Below, piece after piece: positions 53,278 through 61,862 of a DNA stretch of 64,000 bases; position 1 is the stretch's first letter; each line of letters starts with the position of its first letter. The DNA is taken from the NCBI GenBank assembly GCA_030835135.1, contig JAUQWO010000011.1, positions 62,001 through 126,000 of the forward strand, written 5' to 3'. The stretch comes from Bacteroidota bacterium (GTDB lineage: Bacteria > Bacteroidota > Ignavibacteria > UBA10030 > UBA6906). Both the position numbers and the translations under genes were made by a program. Below the pieces are notes generated by a model. It made no database searches. It worked only from the letters and a program-made list of their open reading frames with translations, and was not told the origin of the DNA.

Positions 53278-54696
53278 ATGGGTGGCGCGCGGATCGGCCT
53301 CACAGTCATCACCACGGTGTCGAGCATTCTCCTCGCCAGGAAATTGACCGCCGAAGAGTTCGGCTTTGTCGATATGGCGGTGCTTGCGATCATGATGACG
53401 AGCTTGTTCTCAGGTCTGGGGCTCAGCTTTGCCGTGATCCAGAGTCAGGTGGCACGGCGGCCGCTGGCATTCCATGCATTCATCATCACCTCCACGACCG
53501 GAGGCGTTCTCGCCCTCGTCATCGGGCTCCTGGCGGAACCGATCGCGTCGCTCTTCGGCAACGCGGCTGCTGCTCCGGTGTTCCGCTGGCTTGCCCCGAT
53601 GGTGCTTTTCGGAGGCCTGGGTCTCATCCCCGACGCACTCATGCAGAAGGACATGCTCTTTGGCCGCGTGAGTGCTGTGGCGATCCTGACGGAGATCGCG
53701 TATGTGGTGGTCGCCGTGACGCTCGCCTACAGCGGCTATGGCGTCTGGTCCCTGGTCTGGGCTCTCTTCGTCCGCTCGGCACTGGCGGTGACGACGAACT
53801 GGGTGCTGTCACCGGGATGGGATTGGATCCGCCCGGTCCCATGGGATTGGAACCTGGTGCGGTCGCTGTTGCGGTTCGGCCTCACTGCCGCCGGCGGCGG
53901 CCTGATCACGTTTGCGTACTCCATGACGGACGGGTTCGCCGTATCGCGCTGGCTGGGGGCCGCTGCGCTCGGTGTGTACCAGCGTTCGGTGAACCTGACC
54001 AGCAGATCGATCGATGGGATGAACAATGCCGTCAGTGCCGTCCTGCTGCCTTCGTATGTCCAGTTGCAGAACGATCCGCCCAGACTCAGTCAGGCCTATC
54101 TGAAGAGTCTCCGGCTGCTGGGCATTGTGCTCGTGCCGGTGGGGTGCGGACTGATGGTCCTTGCCCGCGATCTGGTCGTGACGCTGCTTGAAGCCCGCTG
54201 GTTGCCGATGGTGCTGCCGTTCCAGATCTTCAGCATGGTGAGCACCGTGAAACCGCTCTCCGCCACGACCTCGGTCCTGTTCACCGCCGTGGGACGGCCG
54301 GGAGTGAATTTCAAGGCGGGTGCGATCGTTCTCGCCGTGATGATCCCGATGATCGTCGTGCTCCTGCCGTTCGGCGTCGGCGGCGTCGCGTGCGCGGTGC
54401 TTGTCTCACAGATCGCGGGTTTCGTGTACAACCTCATACAGGTCCACAAGGTCCTCCCCGGAACCCCGATCGGCATGTTCCGTGCGCTCCGCCCCTCTCT
54501 CTTCGCCGGCGGCGTCATGGTGGCGGCGGTCTCCGTGGCCATACCGTTGGTCCATGGCTGGACCGGCCAGGATGCGGGCATCGTGAACCTTGTCGCATTG
54601 ATCGCGATCGGCGTCATCTCTTATACCGGCGCATTGTACGCTGTGCAGCCCTCCCTCCCGGGGGAACTCTTCGAATTGATCTTGAAACGAAAATGA
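53278..54696 (+). CDS. Lipid-linked oligosaccharide flippase (Wzx/WzxC-type)
   Basis: 472 residues from ATG 53278, with about 12-14 hydrophobic segments and the 'LLARKLTAEEFGFVDMAVL' motif of WzxC/polysaccharide-biosynthesis flippases. 'LGAAALGVYQRSVNLTSRSIDGMNN' and 'LLPSYVQLQNDPPRLSQAY' are also typical. Moves undecaprenyl-linked repeat units across the inner membrane. The family's usual basic N-terminus ('IGRKAVRGSLF') is encoded upstream of the ATG, after AGGAGG and an ATA codon at 53236, so the real start may be ATA 53236 (see findings). Confidence 0.88.
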   Translation: MGGARIGLTVITTVSSILLARKLTAEEFGFVDMAVLAIMMTSLFSGLGLSFAVIQSQVARRPLAFHAFIITSTTGGVLALVIGLLAEPIASLFGNAAAAPVFRWLAPMVLFGGLGLIPDALMQKDMLFGRVSAVAILTEIAYVVVAVTLAYSGYGVWSLVWALFVRSALAVTTNWVLSPGWDWIRPVPWDWNLVRSLLRFGLTAAGGGLITFAYSMTDGFAVSRWLGAAALGVYQRSVNLTSRSIDGMNNAVSAVLLPSYVQLQNDPPRLSQAYLKSLRLLGIVLVPVGCGLMVLARDLVVTLLEARWLPMVLPFQIFSMVSTVKPLSATTSVLFTAVGRPGVNFKAGAIVLAVMIPMIVVLLPFGVGGVACAVLVSQIAGFVYNLIQVHKVLPGTPIGMFRALRPSLFAGGVMVAAVSVAIPLVHGWTGQDAGIVNLVALIAIGVISYTGALYAVQPSLPGELFELILKRK

Positions 54697-54736
54697 ACAG
54701 CCACGTGTATCATTCACGAGACAAAGGAACGATGCG

Positions 54737-55933
54737 ATGACCTCCCCACAGATCCATGAAACATGCCCGGCGTGCGGTGCGGGGCGCATGACCCCATTCT
54801 TCGAGGTGCGGGGCGTCCCGGTCAACAGCGTGCTGCTGTTGCCGACGCGCGAAGAAGCAGTGAACTTCCCCAAAGGCGATATCGTCCTCGGGTTCTGCGA
54901 GACATGCGGGTTCATTTCGAACATCGCGTTCGATCCGGCGGAACAGGAATACTCGGCCCGCTATGAGGCGACCCAGGCATACTCAGGGACGTTCACCGCG
55001 TTCCACAAGGGTCTGGCGGAACGCCTGATCCAGAAATACGGGTTGCGCGACAAGACCCTGATCGAGATCGGCTGTGACAAAGGCGATTTCCTGACGATGC
55101 TCTGCGAACTCGGCAACAACCGCGGCTTCGGCTTCGATCCGGCCTACGTCCCCGACCGTATCCCGAGTCCCGCGAAAGACCGGATGACGTTCATCGCGGA
55201 CTTCTATGGCGAAGCCTACCAGAAGTATGCTGCCGATTTCGTGTGCTGCAAGATGACGCTCGAACACATACCGACGGTGGCGGATTTCATGAAGACCGTC
55301 CGGCGCTCCATCGGGAACCGCTCCGAGACCATCGTGTTCTTCCAGATCCCCGAAGTGCGGAGGATCCTGCGGGAGGTGGCGTTCTGGGATGTGTATTACG
55401 AGCATTGCTCGTACTTCAGCAAGGGATCGCTCGCCCGTCTGTTCCGCAAGACCGGATTCGATGTGATGGAACTCGGGACCGAATATGACGATCAGTACCT
55501 GATGATCGAAGCGCGCCCGGGTACGGGCTCCGGCCCCGCACCGCTCCCCGAGGAAGACGATCTGGAATCCCTGCGCCAGGATGTGGCCTACTTCACCAGC
55601 ACGTTGCAGACGACGCTCGAACGCTGGCAGAAGCGGTTGCGGGAGATCACGGCCGCCGGCCGCAAGGCCGTGATCTGGGGCGGCGGGTCGAAGGGCGTGG
55701 CATTCCTGACCAAACTGAACATCGTGGATGAGATCCGCTACGCGGTGGATATCAATCCGCTCAAGACGGGGACGTTCATGGCAGGCACCGGGCAGGAGAT
55801 CGTGGGTCCGGAGTTCCTGAAGACCTACAAGCCCGACCTCGTCATCGTGATGAACCCGATCTATATGCCGGAGATCGGCGCGGAGTTGCAGCGTCTGGGC
55901 GTGTCGGCAGAACTCCTTCCTATTACCGCATGA
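54737..55933 (+). CDS. Class I SAM methyltransferase, sugar C-methyltransferase-like (tandem copy 1)
   Basis: 398 residues. Two Cys pairs ('CPACGAG', 'FCETCGF') for an N-terminal zinc finger; SAM site 'LIEIGCDKGDFL'; 'DVYYEHCSYFS' active-site segment; C-terminal 'VIWGGGSKGVAFLTKLN'. Layout equals the C-methyltransferase at 31017, but the SAM loop and C-terminal motif are closer to the next gene. AAAGGAAC precedes the ATG. Substrate probably a nucleotide- or lipid-linked sugar, not defined. Confidence 0.85.
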   Translation: MTSPQIHETCPACGAGRMTPFFEVRGVPVNSVLLLPTREEAVNFPKGDIVLGFCETCGFISNIAFDPAEQEYSARYEATQAYSGTFTAFHKGLAERLIQKYGLRDKTLIEIGCDKGDFLTMLCELGNNRGFGFDPAYVPDRIPSPAKDRMTFIADFYGEAYQKYAADFVCCKMTLEHIPTVADFMKTVRRSIGNRSETIVFFQIPEVRRILREVAFWDVYYEHCSYFSKGSLARLFRKTGFDVMELGTEYDDQYLMIEARPGTGSGPAPLPEEDDLESLRQDVAYFTSTLQTTLERWQKRLREITAAGRKAVIWGGGSKGVAFLTKLNIVDEIRYAVDINPLKTGTFMAGTGQEIVGPEFLKTYKPDLVIVMNPIYMPEIGAELQRLGVSAELLPITA

Positions 55934-55937
55934 GGTC

Positions 55938-57140
55938 ATGATGAGCGCAACCGCATCCTCCGTGCCGGCCGGGTGTACCGCCTGTGGCGCCGCCACCGTT
56001 CGGTCATTCGTGCAGATCACGGATGTTCCCATTCACTGCAATCTGTTGTGGCCGGACCATGACAGCGCGCGGCGTGCGCCGCGGGGACAGATCACGCTTT
56101 CGTTCTGCAGTACCTGCGGCCATGTGTTCAACAGCGCGTTCGATCCCTCGCTGATGGAGTACACCCAGGCATACGAGAACTCCCTGCACTTCTCTCCCCG
56201 CTTCCAGGCGTATGCCGAGGCCCTGGCGGCGCGACTCGTGGACCGCTATCAGATCCGCGGGATGGATGTGATCGATGTCGGGTGCGGGAAAGGGGATTTT
56301 CTCGCGATGGTCTGCGAACACGGGAACAACCGCGGCTACGGGTTCGATCCGTCGTTCGTGCCGGAGAACATGTCCGCCGAGAAAGCGGCACGCATGACGA
56401 TCGTGCAGGATTTCTATTCGGCGAAGTACGCCGGCACGAAAGCAGACCTCATCACCTGCCGCCATGTCCTCGAACATATCCAGTTCCCGCGCGAGTTCGT
56501 CCGCAATGTGCGCCAGACGGTGGGGGACCGGATGAACACCCTCGTGTTCTTCGAGGTGCCCAACGTGATGTACACCCTGAAGGACCTGGGGATCTGGGAC
56601 CTGATCTACGAACACTGTTCGTACTTTTCCGTCCCGTCGCTGCGTGAGGTGTTCCGTTCCTGTGGCTTCACGGTGAAGGAACTCCACGAACTGTATGAAG
56701 GACAGTTCCTGGGCATTGACACGGTGGCGGCACACGCGCCAGCGGCCTCGCCGGACGTGGCCACGGCGGAGGATGTCCGGCGCATCGATGGGTTCGTGAC
56801 GAAGTTCGCCGAGGAATATGCGTCGAAGGTGGCGCTGTGGCGCTCACGCCTGGGAGAGTGGAAGGCCCGCCGTGCGTCCGTTGCGGTGTGGGGCGGTGGA
56901 TCGAAGGGGGTGACCTTCCTGAACGTCCTGAACCCCGGCGATACGGTTTCCTGCATGGTGGACATCAACCCACGCAAGCAGGGGATGTTCGTTGCGGGGA
57001 CGGGTCAGCGCGTCGTCGCGCCCGAACATCTCCGGACGGTCACGCCGGATGTCGTGATCATCATGAACCCCGTGTACCGCGACGAGATCGCGGGTCAGTT
57101 GAAGGCCCTCGGCCTCACGCCGGAGATCATGGTGGCGTAA
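55938..57140 (+). CDS. Class I SAM methyltransferase, sugar C-methyltransferase-like (tandem copy 2)
   Basis: 400 residues, starting 4 bp after the stop of the preceding gene (ATG 55938 or 55941). Cys pairs 'CTACGAA' and 'FCSTCGHV', SAM site 'VIDVGCGKGDFL', 'LIYEHCSYFS' and 'VWGGGSKGVTFL' run parallel to copy 1, so this is a tandem duplication that has diverged. The 3' end overlaps the convergent gene at 57127 by 14 bp. Probably the last gene of the operon that began at 52019. Confidence 0.85.
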   Translation: MMSATASSVPAGCTACGAATVRSFVQITDVPIHCNLLWPDHDSARRAPRGQITLSFCSTCGHVFNSAFDPSLMEYTQAYENSLHFSPRFQAYAEALAARLVDRYQIRGMDVIDVGCGKGDFLAMVCEHGNNRGYGFDPSFVPENMSAEKAARMTIVQDFYSAKYAGTKADLITCRHVLEHIQFPREFVRNVRQTVGDRMNTLVFFEVPNVMYTLKDLGIWDLIYEHCSYFSVPSLREVFRSCGFTVKELHELYEGQFLGIDTVAAHAPAASPDVATAEDVRRIDGFVTKFAEEYASKVALWRSRLGEWKARRASVAVWGGGSKGVTFLNVLNPGDTVSCMVDINPRKQGMFVAGTGQRVVAPEHLRTVTPDVVIIMNPVYRDEIAGQLKALGLTPEIMVA

Positions 57141-58278
57141 GACCGGAAGCCGATCCGACGATGTCCGTGTAGATCGTCCGCACACGTGCAGCATAACGCT
57201 CAGGGTCGTGGTCAGCCTGGATGCGGTCCAGGCAGGCCACGGCCCTTGTGCGTATCGAGGCCGGGTCGTCGAGTATCGACCGGAGGTGTTCATACACACC
57301 GAGGTGGATCGCCCGGGAGATCTCCGCGGTTCCCCCGCTGTTAATGCCTGCTGCCTGCCCCCATTCATCCCGCGCCAACCGCACGACCCATCCCGCAGCA
57401 TCCGGATTGATCTCTTCGAGGGCACAGACGTTCGTCGTGATCACGGGAGTTCCGGATGCCTGTGCCTCCAGAACGGAGAAACCATAGGTGTCGTCGTACG
57501 TGGGCAGCAACGCAACATGGGAGTCGCGCAACAGTCGCAGGACGTCCGGGTTCGCCATTTCACCATGCAGCCTCACGGCACTCCCGAGTCCGGTGATCCG
57601 CTCCACCAGTTCGGTCCGGTCACGCTCACTGCTCCGCGTAGCGTAATCGCCAACGTCCAGCGATGAGACGATATCCAGCTCGATCGACCGTCCTTCGCCG
57701 ATGAGGCGGAACACGGCATCGACCACTTCACGCCCCCCCTTGCGAAAGAAATCCCGTCCGACGAAAACACACCGGAGTGTGCCGGCCGGGAGACGCTTCT
57801 CATCGAGGCTGCGGACCAGGAGCCGCTGCGGCGGATGGAGGACCTCGATCTTCGCCGCGATCGCTGCTCCGATGTCCTCCCGGGAGGAGAGGAGTTGCTC
57901 CTGAGCCCTGCGGGCGTAGTCACTGAGAGCGAGAAGCCTCCTGCACCGCGGGCTCGCGAGCAGGCGCATCCCGAACGGCGAACGGGGATCCCACCGTGGC
58001 ACGTAATGCTCGAAGGACACGATCCACGGCGTTGGTGTCGTCCCGATCGTGTTCACGAAATGGTAGAGGTCCCGCAACGGGAGTCCGGGATCCCAGTGAT
58101 AGTTGTTCGTGAATGTGGTGGCGTGGTGATGCCCGAGCACCTTCCTGTTCAGGAAGTTCGCCAGGGCCATCGGACCCCGCGTGGTGATGAGCTGGATCTC
58201 CGGAGAGGGGATATGCTCGAGCAAACGCTGGGAAACGTAGCCGTCTCCCTGAACGCCAACGCGAAGGACCCTGGGCAT
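57127..58278 (-). CDS. Glycosyltransferase, GT-B fold (family 4-like), minus strand
   Basis: 383 residues from ATG 58278; the frame extends to a TTG at 58326 but the ATG starts the fold ('RVLRVGVQGDGYVSQRLLEH'). The C-terminal half has 'LRCVFVGRDFFRKGGREVVDAV', 'DSHVALLPTYDDTYGFSVLEAQASGTPVITTNVCALEEI' (donor-binding glutamates). It is the only large gene on this strand in the window. No good ribosome site, but TATATTGG on the minus strand at 58330-58323 could be its promoter element. Its 3' end overlaps the convergent methyltransferase gene by 14 bp. Confidence 0.85.
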   Translation of the reverse strand: MPRVLRVGVQGDGYVSQRLLEHIPSPEIQLITTRGPMALANFLNRKVLGHHHATTFTNNYHWDPGLPLRDLYHFVNTIGTTPTPWIVSFEHYVPRWDPRSPFGMRLLASPRCRRLLALSDYARRAQEQLLSSREDIGAAIAAKIEVLHPPQRLLVRSLDEKRLPAGTLRCVFVGRDFFRKGGREVVDAVFRLIGEGRSIELDIVSSLDVGDYATRSSERDRTELVERITGLGSAVRLHGEMANPDVLRLLRDSHVALLPTYDDTYGFSVLEAQASGTPVITTNVCALEEINPDAAGWVVRLARDEWGQAAGINSGGTAEISRAIHLGVYEHLRSILDDPASIRTRAVACLDRIQADHDPERYAARVRTIYTDIVGSASGLTPP

Positions 58279-58580
58279 AGATGATCGACGATCGTGGGGG
58301 GAATGTCCGTGAACAACACAGACCAATATAGTCCTTCAGGTGGTTTCCCGCAACATCTTGCGAACATCGGCTCTCGTGCTACTGGAGATGGGTGACGTCG
58401 GGCGAAGAGAGGTCACTGCTTTGTAGAATCATCTCCCCCGATCTTCATGTCACCCGTGTTGCTGCGCCGAACACACATGGGAACATTGCCCTTCCTGCCG
58501 CCCAATCGCGCCTTTTCCTCTGACGTGGTGCATGGCACGTCGTGTGACCTGAGACACACGGACACACAACAGGAAGGGCA
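58279..58580. other. 302-nt divergent intergenic region
   Basis: Non-coding DNA between the minus-strand glycosyltransferase and the beta-helix gene. It holds the possible minus-strand promoter element near 58323-58330, the CRP-like box D at 58543-58558 and the AGGAAGG ribosome site at 58571. I see no other structure. Confidence 0.6.
58543..58558. promoter_or_regulatory. CRP-like box D (TGTGA-N6-ACACA), no promoter at the usual spacing
   Basis: TGTGACCTGAGACACA matches 9 of 10 half-site bases and shares the flanking CGTGTGACC and ACACAC with box B. It ends only 13 bp before the AGGAAGG ribosome site of the beta-helix gene. No TAnnTT element lies 20-21 bp downstream, so it may act as a repressor site, or work on a promoter further upstream. 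Confidence 0.5.
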
Positions 58581-61500
58581 GTGGACGTGCGTATCGGCCG
58601 TGCGGTGATGATCGGGGTGCTGGTGACGGTGCTGGGCTCGGTGGGTTTCGGGGCAACGTACCATGTGGCGACGAACGGTACCGATGCTGCGGCCGGTACC
58701 CTCGCGGCTCCATGGCGGACGCTGCGCAAGGCGAACCAGACGCTGCAGGCCGGCGACACGGTGCTTGTCCACGGCGGTACATACAACGAGACCATCGTAC
58801 CCGCCCGTTCCGGTGCAGCGGGAAGGCCGATCGTGTACATGCGCTACAATGCTGACCCCGTTGAAGTGACAGGAGAGAGTGCGACGCTGAAGGGCATCGT
58901 GGCTCTGGGATGGGACCTTGCATCGGGCAGCGTGGGCGCGGCCAGAAGCTACATCATCATAGACGGATTCATCCTCCGCTACCGGTTCGCCAGCCAGCTG
59001 CCGGATGTCCCCGTGTTCAGCAACCGCTTCGGCCATGTCGTCGTCGACAACAGTCAGTCCGTTCATAACGAGATCCGGAATTGCGTTATCGAGCAGCCGG
59101 GCGGCGGCCTTGCGAACTTCGAAAAGGATTTCCGCCAGGCAGGCATCCTGGTCGGCTTTGCCCAGCATACCGTGATCGAGGGGAACGACATCAGCGGGAT
59201 GTGGATCGGTGTCTGGCTGTGCGGTGAAGCGCCCCGGTACAACATCGTACGCGGCAACTACATCCATGATGTCGGGTCGAGTGGCATCGACATCGCGGAT
59301 CCCGAGACCGGTGAGACCGGTCTGCAGGGGAACCTGATCGAATGGAACATGATCGACGGCTCGGCGAACGAGGACGGGATCCAGTTCGAGCCGAACTATC
59401 AGAGCGACTTCTCCGTGGCATCCAACCGCGGCACGATCATCCGCGGGAACATCATCCGCGGGTGCGCGGAGAATGCGTTCGACCTCAAGGGTGCTTCCCG
59501 TATCGTGATCGAAGGGAACGTGGTCTGCGCCAATACGGGTGACGATGACGGACCGGTGGGCGGGAACGACCGATTCGGTGGTATGGGCGGGGTGATTCAT
59601 GGTGGCACCGGCACCGAAGGCGTGCCCTCAGCCACAGGCGACGTGGTTATCCGCAACAATGTATTCTTCGACAATTTCGGTGCGATCCTCGTCGAGTCGG
59701 GCTACAAGGTCTACAACAACACGATCGTCGCGAACAACCGGGACTATACCGGTTCGAACAGCTCCTGGCGGGCCACCCCCGGCCCCGGCTTCACCGCGCT
59801 GCTGGCCTATGATAATACGGACTGTGCGATCCTGAACAATATCATCATGGAACATGCTCAGTGCGAGGCATCGCTGAACACTTCCGGCCTTGTCAATGCC
59901 GATATCAACCACAACATCTACGCTCATGCCGGCGGAGCGCAATTCGCCGAGGCCGGCGGTGCGGCGTTCACGAAGCTTACGTTCACGCAATGGCAGCAGC
60001 GTCTGGCGTCACGCGGGATCAGGGGCGCCGAAGCGAACAGCCTGGAGGCCAACCCGCAGTTCCGTTCCGTCACTGCACTGCCGACCGGCTATGAGACCAC
60101 GCTGGATTTCAATCTCGCGAACGGTTCCCCCGCGATCGACAAGGGCGGTGCACTGACGCGGGTTCGTACGACGGGAAGTGGAACGTCCCTGCCCGTCGAT
60201 GATTCCCGTTTCTTCCATGACGGGTTCGGTGTGACGACCGGCGATTCCATAGTGATCGGTACCCGGGGAACGGCCGTGATCACCGCGATCAACCCGTCGA
60301 CCCACGTCCTTACCTTGAACCGCTCGATGTCCTGGTCGGCCGGTGATCCGGTGTATCGTCCGTTCCATGGCTCCGCGCCGGATATGGGTGCACTTGAATA
60401 CACGGATGCGGTGCCCGGTCTGGTCGGTGCGGCGACATTGCTCACACCGGCGTCGGGAAGCTCCGGCGTCGCTGCCACCCCCGTCCTCGCATGGACCCCG
60501 GCGGAAGGGGCATCGAGTTACTGGCTGCAGGTTGCCGTCGATCCGGGCTTCTCCAACAAGACCGTGGAACGTCTGAATATCCGGGACACGACGGCCTGGG
60601 CAACGGGTCTGGAGCAGGGAACGATCTACTACTGGCGCGTGCGCGCGATCGGTACCGGGAGCGTGGGGGCATGGTCGGAGGTATCTACCTTCGCCCTGAG
60701 CGGATCGGTTGAGCCGCCGCAGAAGACCGAGACCAATCTTCTGCAGAACGGCGACTTCGAGGCAGGGAATGCAAACTGGGCGTTCTATGCCGGGAGCGCC
60801 GCCAGCTGGAGTGTGGACCCGAACGGTCAGGAGAGCAGCAATGGCGTGTCCGTTGCCGTGTCGTCCGCCGGCTCGAGCATCCAGCTGTATCAGTCAGGTA
60901 TCGCACTCGACCAGAATACGATGTATGCGATCCGGTTCGCCGCGTACTCCACATCAGGCCGGCCACTGAAGGTCAGTCTGTTCCAGCATGGCGCACCGTA
61001 CTACTGCTATGGCATCTATCGTCATGAGGTGGCGCTGACAACGGGATGGAACTCCTATCTGCTCTATGTCTCGTCGACACTGCCTTCAGCGTCTGTGACC
61101 GACGCACGTCTGCAGTTCTGGTTCGCGGACAATGCCCAGGCAGGGGATGTCTACAGGATCGATGATGTGTCGCTGGCCGCCGTCGGTGCTGTTGCCGGAC
61201 TCTCATCACCGCGGGTGTCGTACCCCACCAATGGTGCGGAGTATGTTCCCGATCACCCGACGCTCCGCTGGGCGGCGGTCACCGGTGCAGATATGTATCA
61301 GGTTCAGGTCAGCTCCAATGCGGCGTTCACCGAGGTTGTCTTTGATACCCTGGTCGCGGATCTTAGCGTGCCGGCATACGGCCTGCTGCCCGCCTCCGTC
61401 CATTATATGCGCGTGCGATCGCTGCAGGTGAATGGGTACGGGGCCTACGGGACGACGATCGCCTTCTCGACCGGTGCCTACAAGACCGCCGTGGACGATG

Positions 61501-61778
61501 AAGCGGGTATCCCCGCGCGTCTGGCCCTGCATCAGAACTATCCGAATCCGTTCAACCCGACGACGCAGATCCGTTATGAGCTTCCCGCGGCGGGTGATGT
61601 TCGCCTGGCGGTCTATTCGTCCCTGGGTGAGGAAGTGGCCCGACTCGTCGACGGACGGCAGCATGCGGGAGTGCATGAAGTGTCGATGGATGCTACCGCG
61701 CTTGCCAGCGGTGTGTATTTCTACCAGCTCCGGACTGCGGGTGCGGTCGAGACCCGCCGCATGGTCCTGGTGCGCTAG
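58581..61778 (+). CDS. T9SS beta-helix protein with CBM-like and FN3 domains
   Basis: 1,065 residues; GTG 58581 or GTG 58587 (9 nt after AGGAAGG) are the likely starts. Signal peptide ends 'GSVGFGA'. Residues about 25-580 are a right-handed parallel beta-helix ('TYHVATNGTDAAAGTLAAPWRTL', many 'I..N(V/I)I.G' turns), a fold of polysaccharide lyases and epimerases. An FN3 (about 605-705), a CBM4_9-like jelly roll ('NLLQNGDFEAGNANW'; about 713-880), a second FN3 and a T9SS tail (QNYPNPFNPTT; ends 'ETRRMVLVR') follow. It probably acts on a polysaccharide, perhaps the locus polymer; catalytic residues cannot be assigned. Confidence 0.83.
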   Translation: MDVRIGRAVMIGVLVTVLGSVGFGATYHVATNGTDAAAGTLAAPWRTLRKANQTLQAGDTVLVHGGTYNETIVPARSGAAGRPIVYMRYNADPVEVTGESATLKGIVALGWDLASGSVGAARSYIIIDGFILRYRFASQLPDVPVFSNRFGHVVVDNSQSVHNEIRNCVIEQPGGGLANFEKDFRQAGILVGFAQHTVIEGNDISGMWIGVWLCGEAPRYNIVRGNYIHDVGSSGIDIADPETGETGLQGNLIEWNMIDGSANEDGIQFEPNYQSDFSVASNRGTIIRGNIIRGCAENAFDLKGASRIVIEGNVVCANTGDDDGPVGGNDRFGGMGGVIHGGTGTEGVPSATGDVVIRNNVFFDNFGAILVESGYKVYNNTIVANNRDYTGSNSSWRATPGPGFTALLAYDNTDCAILNNIIMEHAQCEASLNTSGLVNADINHNIYAHAGGAQFAEAGGAAFTKLTFTQWQQRLASRGIRGAEANSLEANPQFRSVTALPTGYETTLDFNLANGSPAIDKGGALTRVRTTGSGTSLPVDDSRFFHDGFGVTTGDSIVIGTRGTAVITAINPSTHVLTLNRSMSWSAGDPVYRPFHGSAPDMGALEYTDAVPGLVGAATLLTPASGSSGVAATPVLAWTPAEGASSYWLQVAVDPGFSNKTVERLNIRDTTAWATGLEQGTIYYWRVRAIGTGSVGAWSEVSTFALSGSVEPPQKTETNLLQNGDFEAGNANWAFYAGSAASWSVDPNGQESSNGVSVAVSSAGSSIQLYQSGIALDQNTMYAIRFAAYSTSGRPLKVSLFQHGAPYYCYGIYRHEVALTTGWNSYLLYVSSTLPSASVTDARLQFWFADNAQAGDVYRIDDVSLAAVGAVAGLSSPRVSYPTNGAEYVPDHPTLRWAAVTGADMYQVQVSSNAAFTEVVFDTLVADLSVPAYGLLPASVHYMRVRSLQVNGYGAYGTTIAFSTGAYKTAVDDEAGIPARLALHQNYPNPFNPTTQIRYELPAAGDVRLAVYSSLGEEVARLVDGRQHAGVHEVSMDATALASGVYFYQLRTAGAVETRRMVLVR

Positions 61779-61862
61779 AGGATGCAACGCTTGAATCTTG
61801 GGGGAAGGAGAGCTACATTGGATGCACAGTAAACCGATGCCCGGCCTGTGCAAGGAGCTGTA

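Noticed and set aside
53157-54191. 344-codon plus-strand ORF over the flippase
   Set aside because: Out-of-frame with the flippase; Arg/His/Gly-rich product without hydrophobic segments, whereas the other frame gives a classic multi-helix flippase.
61777-61792. CRP-like box 21 bp before TACATT at 61814, upstream of the membrane protein gene
   Set aside because: The bases at this position do not match either half-site.
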